Shown in pieces: positions 26,366-34,039 of a DNA stretch of 64,000 nucleotides; the first letter of the stretch is position 1; each line of letters opens with the position of its first letter. Position numbers and translations under genes: made by a program. Under the pieces are notes generated by a model. The model was not told the DNA's origin and ran no database searches. It was given only the letters and a program-made list of their open reading frames with translations. Source of the DNA: an uncultured Sphingomonas sp. (GTDB lineage Bacteria > Pseudomonadota > Alphaproteobacteria > Sphingomonadales > Sphingomonadaceae); NCBI GenBank assembly GCA_946482655.1, contig CAMLSA010000003.1, positions 1-64,000 on the forward strand, read 5' to 3'.

Positions 26366-27637
26366 CTACGTCATTGAGGGAGCCGCTTCCTTCTTCGTGA
26401 ACTTGATCGGCAGTTCCTTGATCGGCCGCAGCAGCAGGCTCGGGAAATGCGGTGGGTTGTCCAGCGGACGTTCCAATTCGATGTTGTCTATGCGATCGAA
26501 CAAAATCCTGAACGCACTGCTTATCTCCACGCGCGCCAGCGTGCGCCCGATGCAGAAATGTATGCCGTGGCCGAACGCCATGTGCGTCGAAGCATTTTTT
26601 CGTTCGATGTCGAACTGACCCGGGCGGGGGAATTGCTGGGGATCGTGGTTAGCGGCCGCATAACGCGTCATCACGATCGAATTGGCCGGGATCGGCGTCC
26701 CGGCGATCTCCACGTCGCGTGTGGTGCGACGGAGCAGCCCTTGCGACGGGCTTTCGAACCGAAGCGCTTCCTCGACGAAATTCGCCCGCAGTTCAGGCTG
26801 CGCGCGCAACTTCGCCATCTGGCCTGGATAGCGAAGCAGCGACCACAAGGCGTGGCTGATGCCGTTGCTGGTGGTCTCGAAACCACCCGCGACCAGCTGC
26901 CGCATGACAAACTGGAATTCGTCCATCGGCAGGACGTCATCGGGCTGGCTGGCCAGCAACGATATCAGATCACCGGTCGGTTCCTTCCGCGCCGCTTCAC
27001 GACGGTCGGCGAGATAATGCTGAAGTTCGATCTCCGCTTCGGCGCTTTCGATGAGGCCTTCACGCGACAGGACCTTGACCATAGGATCCATCAGCGCGTC
27101 CGCCCACCGCTTGAATTTGGGCAGCTCCCCCGGTGGCAACCCGATCAGGCCGGCAACGACTATGCCCGGAAGCTTGTGAGCGAAATCGGCAACGAAATCA
27201 CAGCGTCCCTGGTCGATGAAAGCATCGATGAGATCGTTGATGATCCGATCGATATAGGGTTCCAACGCCTTGACGCTCTTGCGGCTGAAGGCCGGTTCCA
27301 GCAATTTGCGGTGCTTGGTGTGCAGGGGTGGATCGGCGTTCTGGAGCGACATGCGGTGCGGCCAGCCGCGCTCGGCAAAAATCGATTCGTACAGCTCGAC
27401 GCCTTCGGGTCCCTGTAGCTCCGCAACACTGCCACCGAACTCGTTCGAAAAGTCCGTTGTGTTTAACAGGACCGATTTTACCTCGTCATATCGGGAGACG
27501 ATATAGACGCCCAGCTCCGGTACCTTGTAGACCCCTTCCTCGGCATGGAGCGAGGTGTAGAAAGGGTAGGGATTGCTTTGTACAGCCGGGTCGAGGAGGC
27601 TGAGTGTGACGGAGGAGCCTTCGGTTTCAAGCATCAT
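26366..27637 (-). CDS. cytochrome P450, paralogue of the P450 at 8739
   Basis: 423 residues. I-helix AGGFETTSNG, ExxR EEALRFE, heme loop FGHGIHFCIG with C362. N-terminal DPAVQSNPYPFY, VSRYDEV and RGWPHRMSLQNADPPLHT match the first P450 closely, so they are one subfamily. Unlike the first copy its I helix keeps the usual E/D-T-T pattern. Soluble, needing an electron-transfer chain not encoded here. It is followed at 48 bases by a TauD dioxygenase on the same strand reading in the same direction upstream, so these genes likely form an operon led from 28654. Probable hydroxylation of a hydrophobic substrate. Confidence 0.95.
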   Translation of the reverse strand: MMLETEGSSVTLSLLDPAVQSNPYPFYTSLHAEEGVYKVPELGVYIVSRYDEVKSVLLNTTDFSNEFGGSVAELQGPEGVELYESIFAERGWPHRMSLQNADPPLHTKHRKLLEPAFSRKSVKALEPYIDRIINDLIDAFIDQGRCDFVADFAHKLPGIVVAGLIGLPPGELPKFKRWADALMDPMVKVLSREGLIESAEAEIELQHYLADRREAARKEPTGDLISLLASQPDDVLPMDEFQFVMRQLVAGGFETTSNGISHALWSLLRYPGQMAKLRAQPELRANFVEEALRFESPSQGLLRRTTRDVEIAGTPIPANSIVMTRYAAANHDPQQFPRPGQFDIERKNASTHMAFGHGIHFCIGRTLARVEISSAFRILFDRIDNIELERPLDNPPHFPSLLLRPIKELPIKFTKKEAAPSMT

Positions 27638-27685
27638 TCTCTCCGGAAGGCAGATTTGCCCTGTATCACTCGAGTAGACCTAGGC

Positions 27686-28654
27686 TCAGGCTCCTCTTCG
27701 GAAACGCTGCTCGATCACCTCGTCGGGATTCTCCTTGCGGCCCAAGCAATAGTCGCCTGCCAGGGTTGTCCGCTGCATGTGGCGTCGCTCGGCCGGGTTC
27801 GTTCCGGGTGTGCTATGGAGCATTCGCCAGTTGTCCCACAGGACCATCTCTCCATATTTCCACTCGTGACGATAAACCGCGCCCGGCTCCTCCGCGGCGG
27901 AGAAGATATAACCGATCACTTCGCTGAGCAGCCTGTCGCCCTCCGCATTCTCCCGGCCTTCGATGCCGACTGCGAACCAGGGCGAGACATTCAGCATCTT
28001 CCGGCCGTTGTCAGGATGGGTGAATACCATTGGATGGATCACCCTGGGCGCGTTCTTCATCTGATTCTGCGCGCCGTTTTCGCCGCCCTTGCGCGAGGAC
28101 ATGCTGATGTTGCGCAAGGGACGGTCGCGGGGCGGTATGCCGAATCGTGAGTCCTCGGGCTGGAAATTGGCCTGATAGAGCACGCCAAGATCGGCTATCT
28201 CGTTCCGGAGCCGCACGGGGAGCCGTTCGTACAGCGCGCCTTTGTCCATGAAGCCGGTGTAGCTGCCGCTTCGAGGCAATTCGATGGGCCGAAGGATTCC
28301 ACCGCGATTGATTTCATCGATGTAGATGAGATCGGAATGCCACGGAAGATACCATGCTCGCCGTTCGCCCGCGATCTCCTCGATATCCGAATCGCCTGGT
28401 TCGGCTACCAGATCCGTCAGAATGGGATTGGTAGCGTGAACGCTTCGGACGGTGTGCGCAATGGGAGTGCCGAATATCCTTGTCAGACCTACGTGTAACT
28501 GCTCACCTTCCACATCGCTGAACACCAGCAAACCGTGCGTACGCCAGAGCAGAAGCAGTTTTTCGCGGACCTCGGGTCGGCTGATGTCCTGTAGGACGAT
28601 GCCTTTCACCGTGGCACCGGGGGCATCGACCTGAACTGCGACCTCGATCGTCAT
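27686..28654 (-). CDS. TauD/TfdA-type 2-oxoglutarate-dependent dioxygenase
   Basis: 322 residues with the facial triad of the family: H106 and D108 (WHSD) and H280 (MLHSTPG), plus R295 (HMQRTT) for the 2-oxoglutarate carboxylate. The double-stranded beta-helix layout and length fit TauD/TfdA enzymes, which hydroxylate a carbon next to a leaving group such as sulfonate or aryloxy, or act on other hydrophobic acids. Cytoplasmic, Fe(II)-dependent. It precedes the second P450 by 48 bases in one transcription unit. Substrate is unknown; it gives the cluster a second, P450-independent, oxygenation chemistry. Confidence 0.94.
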   Translation of the reverse strand: MTIEVAVQVDAPGATVKGIVLQDISRPEVREKLLLLWRTHGLLVFSDVEGEQLHVGLTRIFGTPIAHTVRSVHATNPILTDLVAEPGDSDIEEIAGERRAWYLPWHSDLIYIDEINRGGILRPIELPRSGSYTGFMDKGALYERLPVRLRNEIADLGVLYQANFQPEDSRFGIPPRDRPLRNISMSSRKGGENGAQNQMKNAPRVIHPMVFTHPDNGRKMLNVSPWFAVGIEGRENAEGDRLLSEVIGYIFSAAEEPGAVYRHEWKYGEMVLWDNWRMLHSTPGTNPAERRHMQRTTLAGDYCLGRKENPDEVIEQRFRRGA

Positions 28655-28678
28655 ATCTTGTCCTCCTCTCCTCGCCGG

Positions 28679-28723
28679 ATCGGCATATCACCATTGGCGT
28701 GCGCTGTCGTCTATCATGCCGAT
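28679..28723. promoter_or_regulatory. 8-bp inverted repeat upstream of the TauD gene
   Basis: ATCGGCAT (28679-28686) and ATGCCGAT (28716-28723), 29 bases apart, lie 25-69 bases upstream of the minus-strand start at 28654. Possible two-site operator. Confidence 0.3.
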
Positions 28724-28781
28724 GTGCCGGATTTGGACTGTTCAGGCGGACGTCGGCCGATCCTGCCGGAGCCCTCCGCAC

Positions 28782-29288
28782 TCACCCCAGGCGCTGTGTG
28801 ACGGTTCGGCCGTCCCACCCGCGGGCGGCGGCGACTACGGCCGCGTTCAGTTCCCGAATGACGCTCGTATCGGGAACGATCTCGAGCATCGCACCGATTT
28901 CGGCGCGGGTATCGGCATAGCAGAACGGCTTGCCATCAAATATGGCCTCCGTCGCAATGACGATGCCGCGTGCGCGCAATGCGGCGACCTGCTCGTCATA
29001 ATCGGGCACGATCTTCGCGACATGATGGAAGCCGGACTCTCCAGGGGCGAAGGAGTCTCGGTAGGCCGAGGGGCCGGGGCTCCTCTGCTCGATCAGCTCG
29101 ATCTGCATCGGTCCCGCCTGGGCCAGGCCCGCGAAAATTTCCAGCGGGACCCGCTCGCCACGATAAATTGCATCGGGAAAGGACGATTCGATCGTCACGA
29201 AGGGGCCTACGCCCATCTTGACCCACCGTTCCGCCGCCGCGATCAGGTCCGGCACCACCCAGCAACTTTGGTGGATATCTGTCATCAT
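28782..29288 (-). CDS. VOC (glyoxalase/extradiol-like) protein
   Basis: 168 residues from ATG 29288; a second ATG immediately downstream has the better spacing to AGGAG, so the protein may start one residue later. The longer frame to 29315 is Arg-rich and unlikely. It has two beta-alpha-beta-beta-beta modules: IHQSCWVVPDLIAAAERW opening the first and GFHHVAKIVPDYDEQVAALRA the second, with a glutamate (IGAMLEIVPD) in the usual metal-ligand position at the end. VOC enzymes include methylmalonyl-CoA epimerase, glyoxalase and dioxygenases. H in the first strand, H in the second module and the final E would be the metal ligands. Reaction cannot be named. Confidence 0.82.
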   Translation of the reverse strand: MMTDIHQSCWVVPDLIAAAERWVKMGVGPFVTIESSFPDAIYRGERVPLEIFAGLAQAGPMQIELIEQRSPGPSAYRDSFAPGESGFHHVAKIVPDYDEQVAALRARGIVIATEAIFDGKPFCYADTRAEIGAMLEIVPDTSVIRELNAAVVAAARGWDGRTVTQRLG

Positions 29289-29518
29289 CCCTCTCCTTTT
29301 TTCGTGGCGACCCAAGTGCAGCGAGTATTACACAGCTGAACATTGCGCGGCGTCGCCATCGGCTTAAAGGGCGGACCAAGTGTGTCAACACCTCCTTGCC
29401 CGCCGATCGAGGCTCAGCGGCCTTGCGGGGCGGCACCAAAGGCCGTCGTCATGAAGGCGTTCATGCAGCCGAGCGGAGCGGTTCAGGTAAACCGCGGCCG
29501 CGCCTCCTCGAAAGAAGA

Positions 29519-30544
29519 TTACCGGCCAGCGAGATCGGGATTGACGTCGATGACGATGCGACCCGTCTTCACGCCCGCCTCGACGAGCCGAAGGGCTTCC
29601 GGGACGTCGGCGAGCGGGAACCGGCGCCAGACGGGCGGAACGGACAGCACCCCCTCCTTCAGGAGCGAGAACAGCAGCGTACGATTGGTCGCGATGAGTT
29701 CGGGCTCGAGTTCGGATGCCCTGAGGAGATTGGCGCCGACCATCGAGGCGCCCTTCAGAAGCGCGAGATTGGCGGCGATCTTCGGAATCGGCCCCGCCGC
29801 GAAACCTATCACGACCAGCCGTCCTTTCCAGGCAAGCGAGCGAAATGCCTGCTCGGTCGCCTCTCCGCCGACTGGGTCGTAGACCACGTCGGGCCCGCGA
29901 CCGTGCGTCAGCTCCGCAACGCGTGCGCGCCAATCCGGCGCACGGCTGTCCAACGCGAAGTCAGCGCCACCCTCCAACGCGATCCGGCGTCGCTCGGCGC
30001 TCGAGGCCGATGCGATCACCTTCGCACCCATCCATTTTCCGAGCTGAACCGCGGCGAATCCGGCTCCGCCTCCCGCCCCCAGCACCAGAAGCGTCTCGCC
30101 CCTCTGGAGTTCGGCCCTTTGCAGACCGTACAGACTCGTCTCCGCATTGCCGCGAAACAGGACGGCCTGCTCCAGCGATACCCCGTCCGGAATGGGCGTA
30201 AGGTTCTCGACGGGCACGACGAGCTTCTCGGCGAAGGTGCCGACCAGGCGTTGACCGATACGTGAATCGCCGATGAAGCCCAACACGGAAACGCGATCGC
30301 CCGCACGGTAGCCGGCGACGGCCGAGCCGGCCGCGGCAATGATGCCGACGCCTTCGGCACCCGGGGTGAAGGGCAGCAGCGGTCGTACCTGATAGCGGCC
30401 GCTGGCCACCAGCGCGTCCGCGAAATTCACTGCGGCAAGTGCCACGTCCACCAGTACCTCGTCCGGGGCGGGCGTAGGTATGTCTATGTCTTCCAATGCA
30501 TAACGCTGTGGAGACGTGAAGTCATTTACCCTTATGGCCCGCAT
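29519..30544 (-). CDS. NADPH:quinone oxidoreductase family, MDR superfamily
   Basis: 341 residues from ATG 30544, which has AAGGGGAG six bases upstream; the ATG two codons earlier is too close to it. N-terminal GroES-like domain (NFADALVASGRYQVRPLLPFTPGAEG pattern, shortened here), no catalytic zinc ligands, and a Rossmann loop GAGGGAGFAAVQ. This is the zinc-free quinone-reductase/enoyl-reductase branch of the MDR family, which reduces quinones or activated alkenes with NADPH in the cytoplasm. It is divergent from the CoA-transferase gene at 30786. Could serve as an enoyl-CoA or enone reductase in the pathway. Confidence 0.92.
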   Translation of the reverse strand: MRAIRVNDFTSPQRYALEDIDIPTPAPDEVLVDVALAAVNFADALVASGRYQVRPLLPFTPGAEGVGIIAAAGSAVAGYRAGDRVSVLGFIGDSRIGQRLVGTFAEKLVVPVENLTPIPDGVSLEQAVLFRGNAETSLYGLQRAELQRGETLLVLGAGGGAGFAAVQLGKWMGAKVIASASSAERRRIALEGGADFALDSRAPDWRARVAELTHGRGPDVVYDPVGGEATEQAFRSLAWKGRLVVIGFAAGPIPKIAANLALLKGASMVGANLLRASELEPELIATNRTLLFSLLKEGVLSVPPVWRRFPLADVPEALRLVEAGVKTGRIVIDVNPDLAGR

Positions 30545-30563
30545 GAACATCTCCCCTTCGTGT

Positions 30564-30584
30564 GATCGGGCGGGCTACCCGATC
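30564..30584. promoter_or_regulatory. 7-bp dyad in the quinone reductase/CoA-transferase divergent gap
   Basis: GATCGGG and CCCGATC arms with a 7-base centre, 20 bases upstream of the minus-strand start. Candidate operator close to the ribosome site of the quinone reductase. Confidence 0.35.
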
Positions 30585-30623
30585 GGAACAGGGCGTTCAA
30601 GGATAGGCTTTCACGCCTTTGTC

Positions 30624-30648
30624 TCGATCCGCCGGGCCGGCGGATCGA
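30624..30648. promoter_or_regulatory. 25-bp near-perfect palindrome in the same divergent gap
   Basis: Two exact 11-base arms (left arm TCGATCCGCCG) flank a GGC centre. It sits midway between the divergent quinone reductase and CoA-transferase starts (80 bases from the first, 138 from the second), an ideal spot for one dimeric regulator to control both. No T run, so not a terminator. Confidence 0.55.
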
Positions 30649-30785
30649 TCCGATCCCAGCCTGTCCTCGGCGAATGTGTCCAAGCATGTCCGATCGGCGT
30701 TTTGCAATTGCTTGATTTGCGGACATCCGCCTATGATCGCCGAAACAGTGGTATCCGGCCGGATGAATGGCGGGAAAGGAGAGAG

Positions 30786-31988
30786 ATGGACGAAGGGCCA
30801 TTGAGCGGAGTGAGGGTGGTCGAGCTGTGCAGCTGGCTCACCGGACCGCTGGCGACATGTATCCTGGGAGACCAGGGGGCGGACGTGATCAAGGTGGAGT
30901 CGCCCACGGGCGACGAGTTCAGGCAGACCGGCACCAGTCGCGGCGGCATGGCTGCGATGTTCATGGCGGTGAACCGGAACAAGCGTTCCATTTGCTTGGA
31001 TCTGAAGAATTCCGACGATTTGCGCAAGATGGAGGAGCTCGTGGCGACCGCCGACGTGTTCGTCGAGAACATGAAGCGTGGCACCATGGACCGCCTGGGG
31101 CTCGACACCGCCACGCTGCGGCGCAAGTATCCGAAGATGATCTGCGTCTCCATGTCCGGTTACGGGCAGACCGGGCCGAAATCGAAGGAGGGCACCTTCG
31201 ATCCGATGGTGCAGGCGATGTGCGGCCTGGCATCGATCCAGGGAGGTAACGAGCGCGACAAGCCGCAGCTCGTCCGGTCGATCGTCATCGACAAGCTCAT
31301 GGGCCCCGTCGTCGCTCAGGCGATCAGCAGCGCGCTGTTCCAGCGTGAGCGCAAGGGCGTCGGCTGCCTCATCGAGTGCTCGATGCTGGATGCGGCGATA
31401 TGGTGGATGTGGCCGGACGGAATGACGAGCCACGCCTTTGTCGGGGAAGGGGTGCGGACCGGTGGTGACAGTGCCGACAGCGATGCACTGTGCAAGACAA
31501 AGGACGGATATGTCGTCACGGCGCCGTTCCAGCAGCCTGCCTGGGAAGCGTTTCTGCGTCTGGCCGACAAGCCCGAGCTAGGGGAGGACCCCCGCCTTCG
31601 GACCCTGAAGGATCGGGGCCAGAATTTTCAATATTATGGCAGCGTCCTGCGCGCCAGCTTCGGCGAACGCACAACCGAGGAGTGGTGCAGGCTTCTGAGC
31701 GAGAGCGGGATTCCGAACGCCCCTGTGCTCAGGCGCGACCAGATCCTGCAGCATCCCCAAGTGGTCTGGAACGACATTGTCGAGGAGAAGGAGCACCCGA
31801 GTGCAGGGCGGTTCCGCTCGATCCGCGCGCCCGCGCGCTTCGACGGCAAGGCTGCCGGCGTCAGGCGTCCCGCGCCCGATCTTGGTGCAGACACGCAGAG
31901 CGTGCTGGACGAGTTGGAGGTGCGCTCAAAGCGGAGGGGCGAGGGGCCGATCGCCGTCCACGCGCTAGCGAGCCCGCCCGAAAGCTGA
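30786..31988 (+). CDS. class III CoA-transferase (CaiB/BaiF family)
   Basis: 400 residues from ATG 30786 with AAAGGAGAG directly upstream; the open frame extends to 30516 without family sequence. N-terminal GVRVVELCSWLTGPLATCILGD is the typical family opening, and FDP within TFDPMVQAMCG places the nucleophile at D139, equivalent to the catalytic aspartate of formyl-CoA transferase. The enzyme moves CoA between carboxylic acids in the cytoplasm through an aspartyl-CoA intermediate. It sits alone on the plus strand between minus-strand genes. Substrate unknown; the context suggests activation of a pathway acid at the cost of another CoA ester. It is distinct from the racemase-type member at 43178. 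Confidence 0.93.
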   Translation: MDEGPLSGVRVVELCSWLTGPLATCILGDQGADVIKVESPTGDEFRQTGTSRGGMAAMFMAVNRNKRSICLDLKNSDDLRKMEELVATADVFVENMKRGTMDRLGLDTATLRRKYPKMICVSMSGYGQTGPKSKEGTFDPMVQAMCGLASIQGGNERDKPQLVRSIVIDKLMGPVVAQAISSALFQRERKGVGCLIECSMLDAAIWWMWPDGMTSHAFVGEGVRTGGDSADSDALCKTKDGYVVTAPFQQPAWEAFLRLADKPELGEDPRLRTLKDRGQNFQYYGSVLRASFGERTTEEWCRLLSESGIPNAPVLRRDQILQHPQVVWNDIVEEKEHPSAGRFRSIRAPARFDGKAAGVRRPAPDLGADTQSVLDELEVRSKRRGEGPIAVHALASPPES

Positions 31989-31997
31989 CGAAACCGC

Positions 31998-32046
31998 GCC
32001 AAGCGGCGCGGCCAGATGGAACGGGACGCTGGGCTTGCCGCTTGGC
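31998..32046. terminator. long-loop inverted repeat between convergent genes
   Basis: GCCAAGCGGC and GCCGCTTGGC, 10-base perfect arms with a 29-base loop, filling most of the 64-base gap between the CoA-transferase and the minus-strand SDR. Likely shared termination region. Confidence 0.4.
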
Positions 32047-32052
32047 CGGCCC

Positions 32053-32814
32053 CTAGAGGTGCATGCCGCCGCTGGTTTCGATGATCTGGCCGGTGATCCA
32101 TCCGCCCGAAGGAGAAGCCAGGAAGGCGACAACTCCGGCGATGTCGATCGGTTGGCCGAGGCGGTTGAGCGCGGCAAGCGAGACATAGTGGGAAAGCAAT
32201 TCAGGATTGCTGGTAATCCCCTTGCTCAAATCCGTCTCGATCAGCCCCGGGGCGACCGCATTGACGGTAATTCCCTGGGGGCCCAGTTCCACCGCCAGCG
32301 CCTTTGTGAAATTGTTGAGCGCCGCTTTGGCCATCGCGTAAACGATCCCGCTGGGATAGGCGACGAGTCCGACCATGGATGACACGTTGATGATCCGGCC
32401 GCCTCGATCCATGTAGCGTAGCGCTGCCTGCGTCGTGAACAGCGGACCTTTGGCATTCACGGCGATCATTTCGTCGAACGAGCTGGAGGTCACGTCACCA
32501 ATGGCGCCACCCCCGCCCTTGCCAGCATTGTTGACCAGAATATCGATACGCAGCCGGCCGCGCTCCTTCAGGGCCGCCTCGATCCCGGCGAACATCGAGC
32601 TGACCTCGGCGGGCTCGGCAAGATCGGCGGCAATGGTGATGCCGTCGGAGCCGGCCTCGCGAACCGCCTCGACCGTCTCCTGTGCCGCATCGGCCCGTGT
32701 GCTGAAATGTGCCACCACGAACGCGCCACGGCGTGCCAGCTCGACAGCGATGGATCGACCGATCCCTCCCGAAGCGCCCGTGACGATCGCTACCTGTCCC
32801 TCTAGATCCTTCAA
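32053..32814 (-). CDS. short-chain dehydrogenase/reductase (FabG-like)
   Basis: 253 residues from a TTG at 32814, which has GGGAGATCGAGGG before it; an ATG at 32847 and the frame start at 32889 are alternatives but add residues outside the fold. Cofactor loop TGASGGIG, NNAG, and the active pair Y-x3-K (YAMAK) with a serine in NVSSM are all present, so this is a classical catalytically competent SDR. It ends in an ETSGGMHL-type C-terminus. Probable 3-hydroxyacyl or cyclic-alcohol dehydrogenase in the cytoplasm. First of several minus-strand genes running to 37.8 kb, with modest gaps. Confidence 0.92.
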   Translation of the reverse strand: MKDLEGQVAIVTGASGGIGRSIAVELARRGAFVVAHFSTRADAAQETVEAVREAGSDGITIAADLAEPAEVSSMFAGIEAALKERGRLRIDILVNNAGKGGGGAIGDVTSSSFDEMIAVNAKGPLFTTQAALRYMDRGGRIINVSSMVGLVAYPSGIVYAMAKAALNNFTKALAVELGPQGITVNAVAPGLIETDLSKGITSNPELLSHYVSLAALNRLGQPIDIAGVVAFLASPSGGWITGQIIETSGGMHL

Positions 32815-33008
32815 CCCTCGATCTCCCTGTTCTCTTCGGCGGAACATGGCAGCTGCCGAAGATCCTGTCCAGATCGTTCGCCGGGGCATGACGACACTGA
32901 CGCTCGATCGGCCGCTGACCAGGAACGCGACATATGTTGCCGTCGGCTCGGCGGGTCTTCGGAATCCTGAGATCGCCCGCGCATCCGCGGCCGGCGTCGC
33001 CCGTTCGT

Positions 33009-33872
33009 TTACTCCGCGGGAAGATGGCGGCCGAGGAAGGAAATCACACCGTCGTTGAACGCGTCGTTTCGGTCTCCCACCACCATATGGCCCGCACCCG
33101 ACACCTCATAGACCTCGGTCTGGGGAACAAGCCGGCGCATCTCGGCAATGCCCTCATCATCGACGATATCGCTTTGTCCGCCGCGCACCACGAGAGTCGG
33201 GATGGTTATACGGCTGCTGACCTTGAGCAGCGAGTCGACCCGCGAAGGCGGTTCGGCGCTCGGGGCAGTTTCGAGCAGCCGCGGGTCCCAGTGCCAATAG
33301 AGGCGCCCGTCATCGCGCAGGCGCAGATTCTTTCGAAGGCCGCTCGGATCGCGAGGGCGCGGACGGGTGGGATTATATGCGGCCACCGCCTCGGCGGCTT
33401 CCGCCAAATCGGCAAAGCCTCCCCGATGCGCCCGCATGAAATCCTGAATCTTCTTCACGCCCGCCTCCGCGGGGCGGAGCACGATATCGACCATTACCAG
33501 CGCCTGCGCGATCGGCGTGTCGCTGGCGCCGACGGCATAGAAGCTTGTCATTCCACCCATCGAGGCGCCAACGAGCGCAACGGGCCCGTGCACCGTCGCC
33601 AAAACGGTCAGGAGATCGGAAGCGAGTGCCGGCAGCGAATAGTCGCCGGTCGGCGACCAATCGCTCTCGCCATGCCCGCGCGCATCATATTTCACGACGA
33701 AATATCCGCGCTCGACCAGCCGCTGCATCGCATTCGCCCAGGAGTGCCTGGTCTGCCCGCCGCCGTGGAGGAGGATAACCGCTGGCGCGTCGGGCCGGCC
33801 CCCTATGTCCGCGACCAGGGTCAGCCCGTCGGGTGTCGTGAAGCGCTGCTGGGAGAAACTGGTCATCGTCAT
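33009..33872 (-). CDS. alpha/beta-fold hydrolase
   Basis: 287 residues from ATG 33872 (a second ATG two codons on is possible). Oxyanion-hole HGGGQTRHSW, nucleophile elbow GASMGG (serine), and a late GHM histidine near the C-terminus complete the catalytic triad pattern; the acid is probably the Asp in GGQSDIVDD. The DARGHGESDWSP loop is typical of ester and carbon-carbon-bond hydrolases such as MhpC-type enzymes, haloperoxidase-like and lactone hydrolases. Soluble, cytoplasmic. It could hydrolyse a lactone produced by the Baeyer-Villiger monooxygenase encoded at 55.8 kb; that link is inference. Confidence 0.9.
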   Translation of the reverse strand: MTMTSFSQQRFTTPDGLTLVADIGGRPDAPAVILLHGGGQTRHSWANAMQRLVERGYFVVKYDARGHGESDWSPTGDYSLPALASDLLTVLATVHGPVALVGASMGGMTSFYAVGASDTPIAQALVMVDIVLRPAEAGVKKIQDFMRAHRGGFADLAEAAEAVAAYNPTRPRPRDPSGLRKNLRLRDDGRLYWHWDPRLLETAPSAEPPSRVDSLLKVSSRITIPTLVVRGGQSDIVDDEGIAEMRRLVPQTEVYEVSGAGHMVVGDRNDAFNDGVISFLGRHLPAE

Positions 33873-34039
33873 CCTATTACTCTTATCGGAAGCCAAAGCC
33901 AGGGAAGGAACTGGAGCCGCATCAGGGGCACGTCCATCGCCCGTCACTTCAATTCCAGCGATCCGCGCGGCAGCTATCACCGCCCCGGATTATAGGTCCC
34001 TGCGCCGCCGGAGACGCCGTTCCGCTGCAGCTGGAGGCG

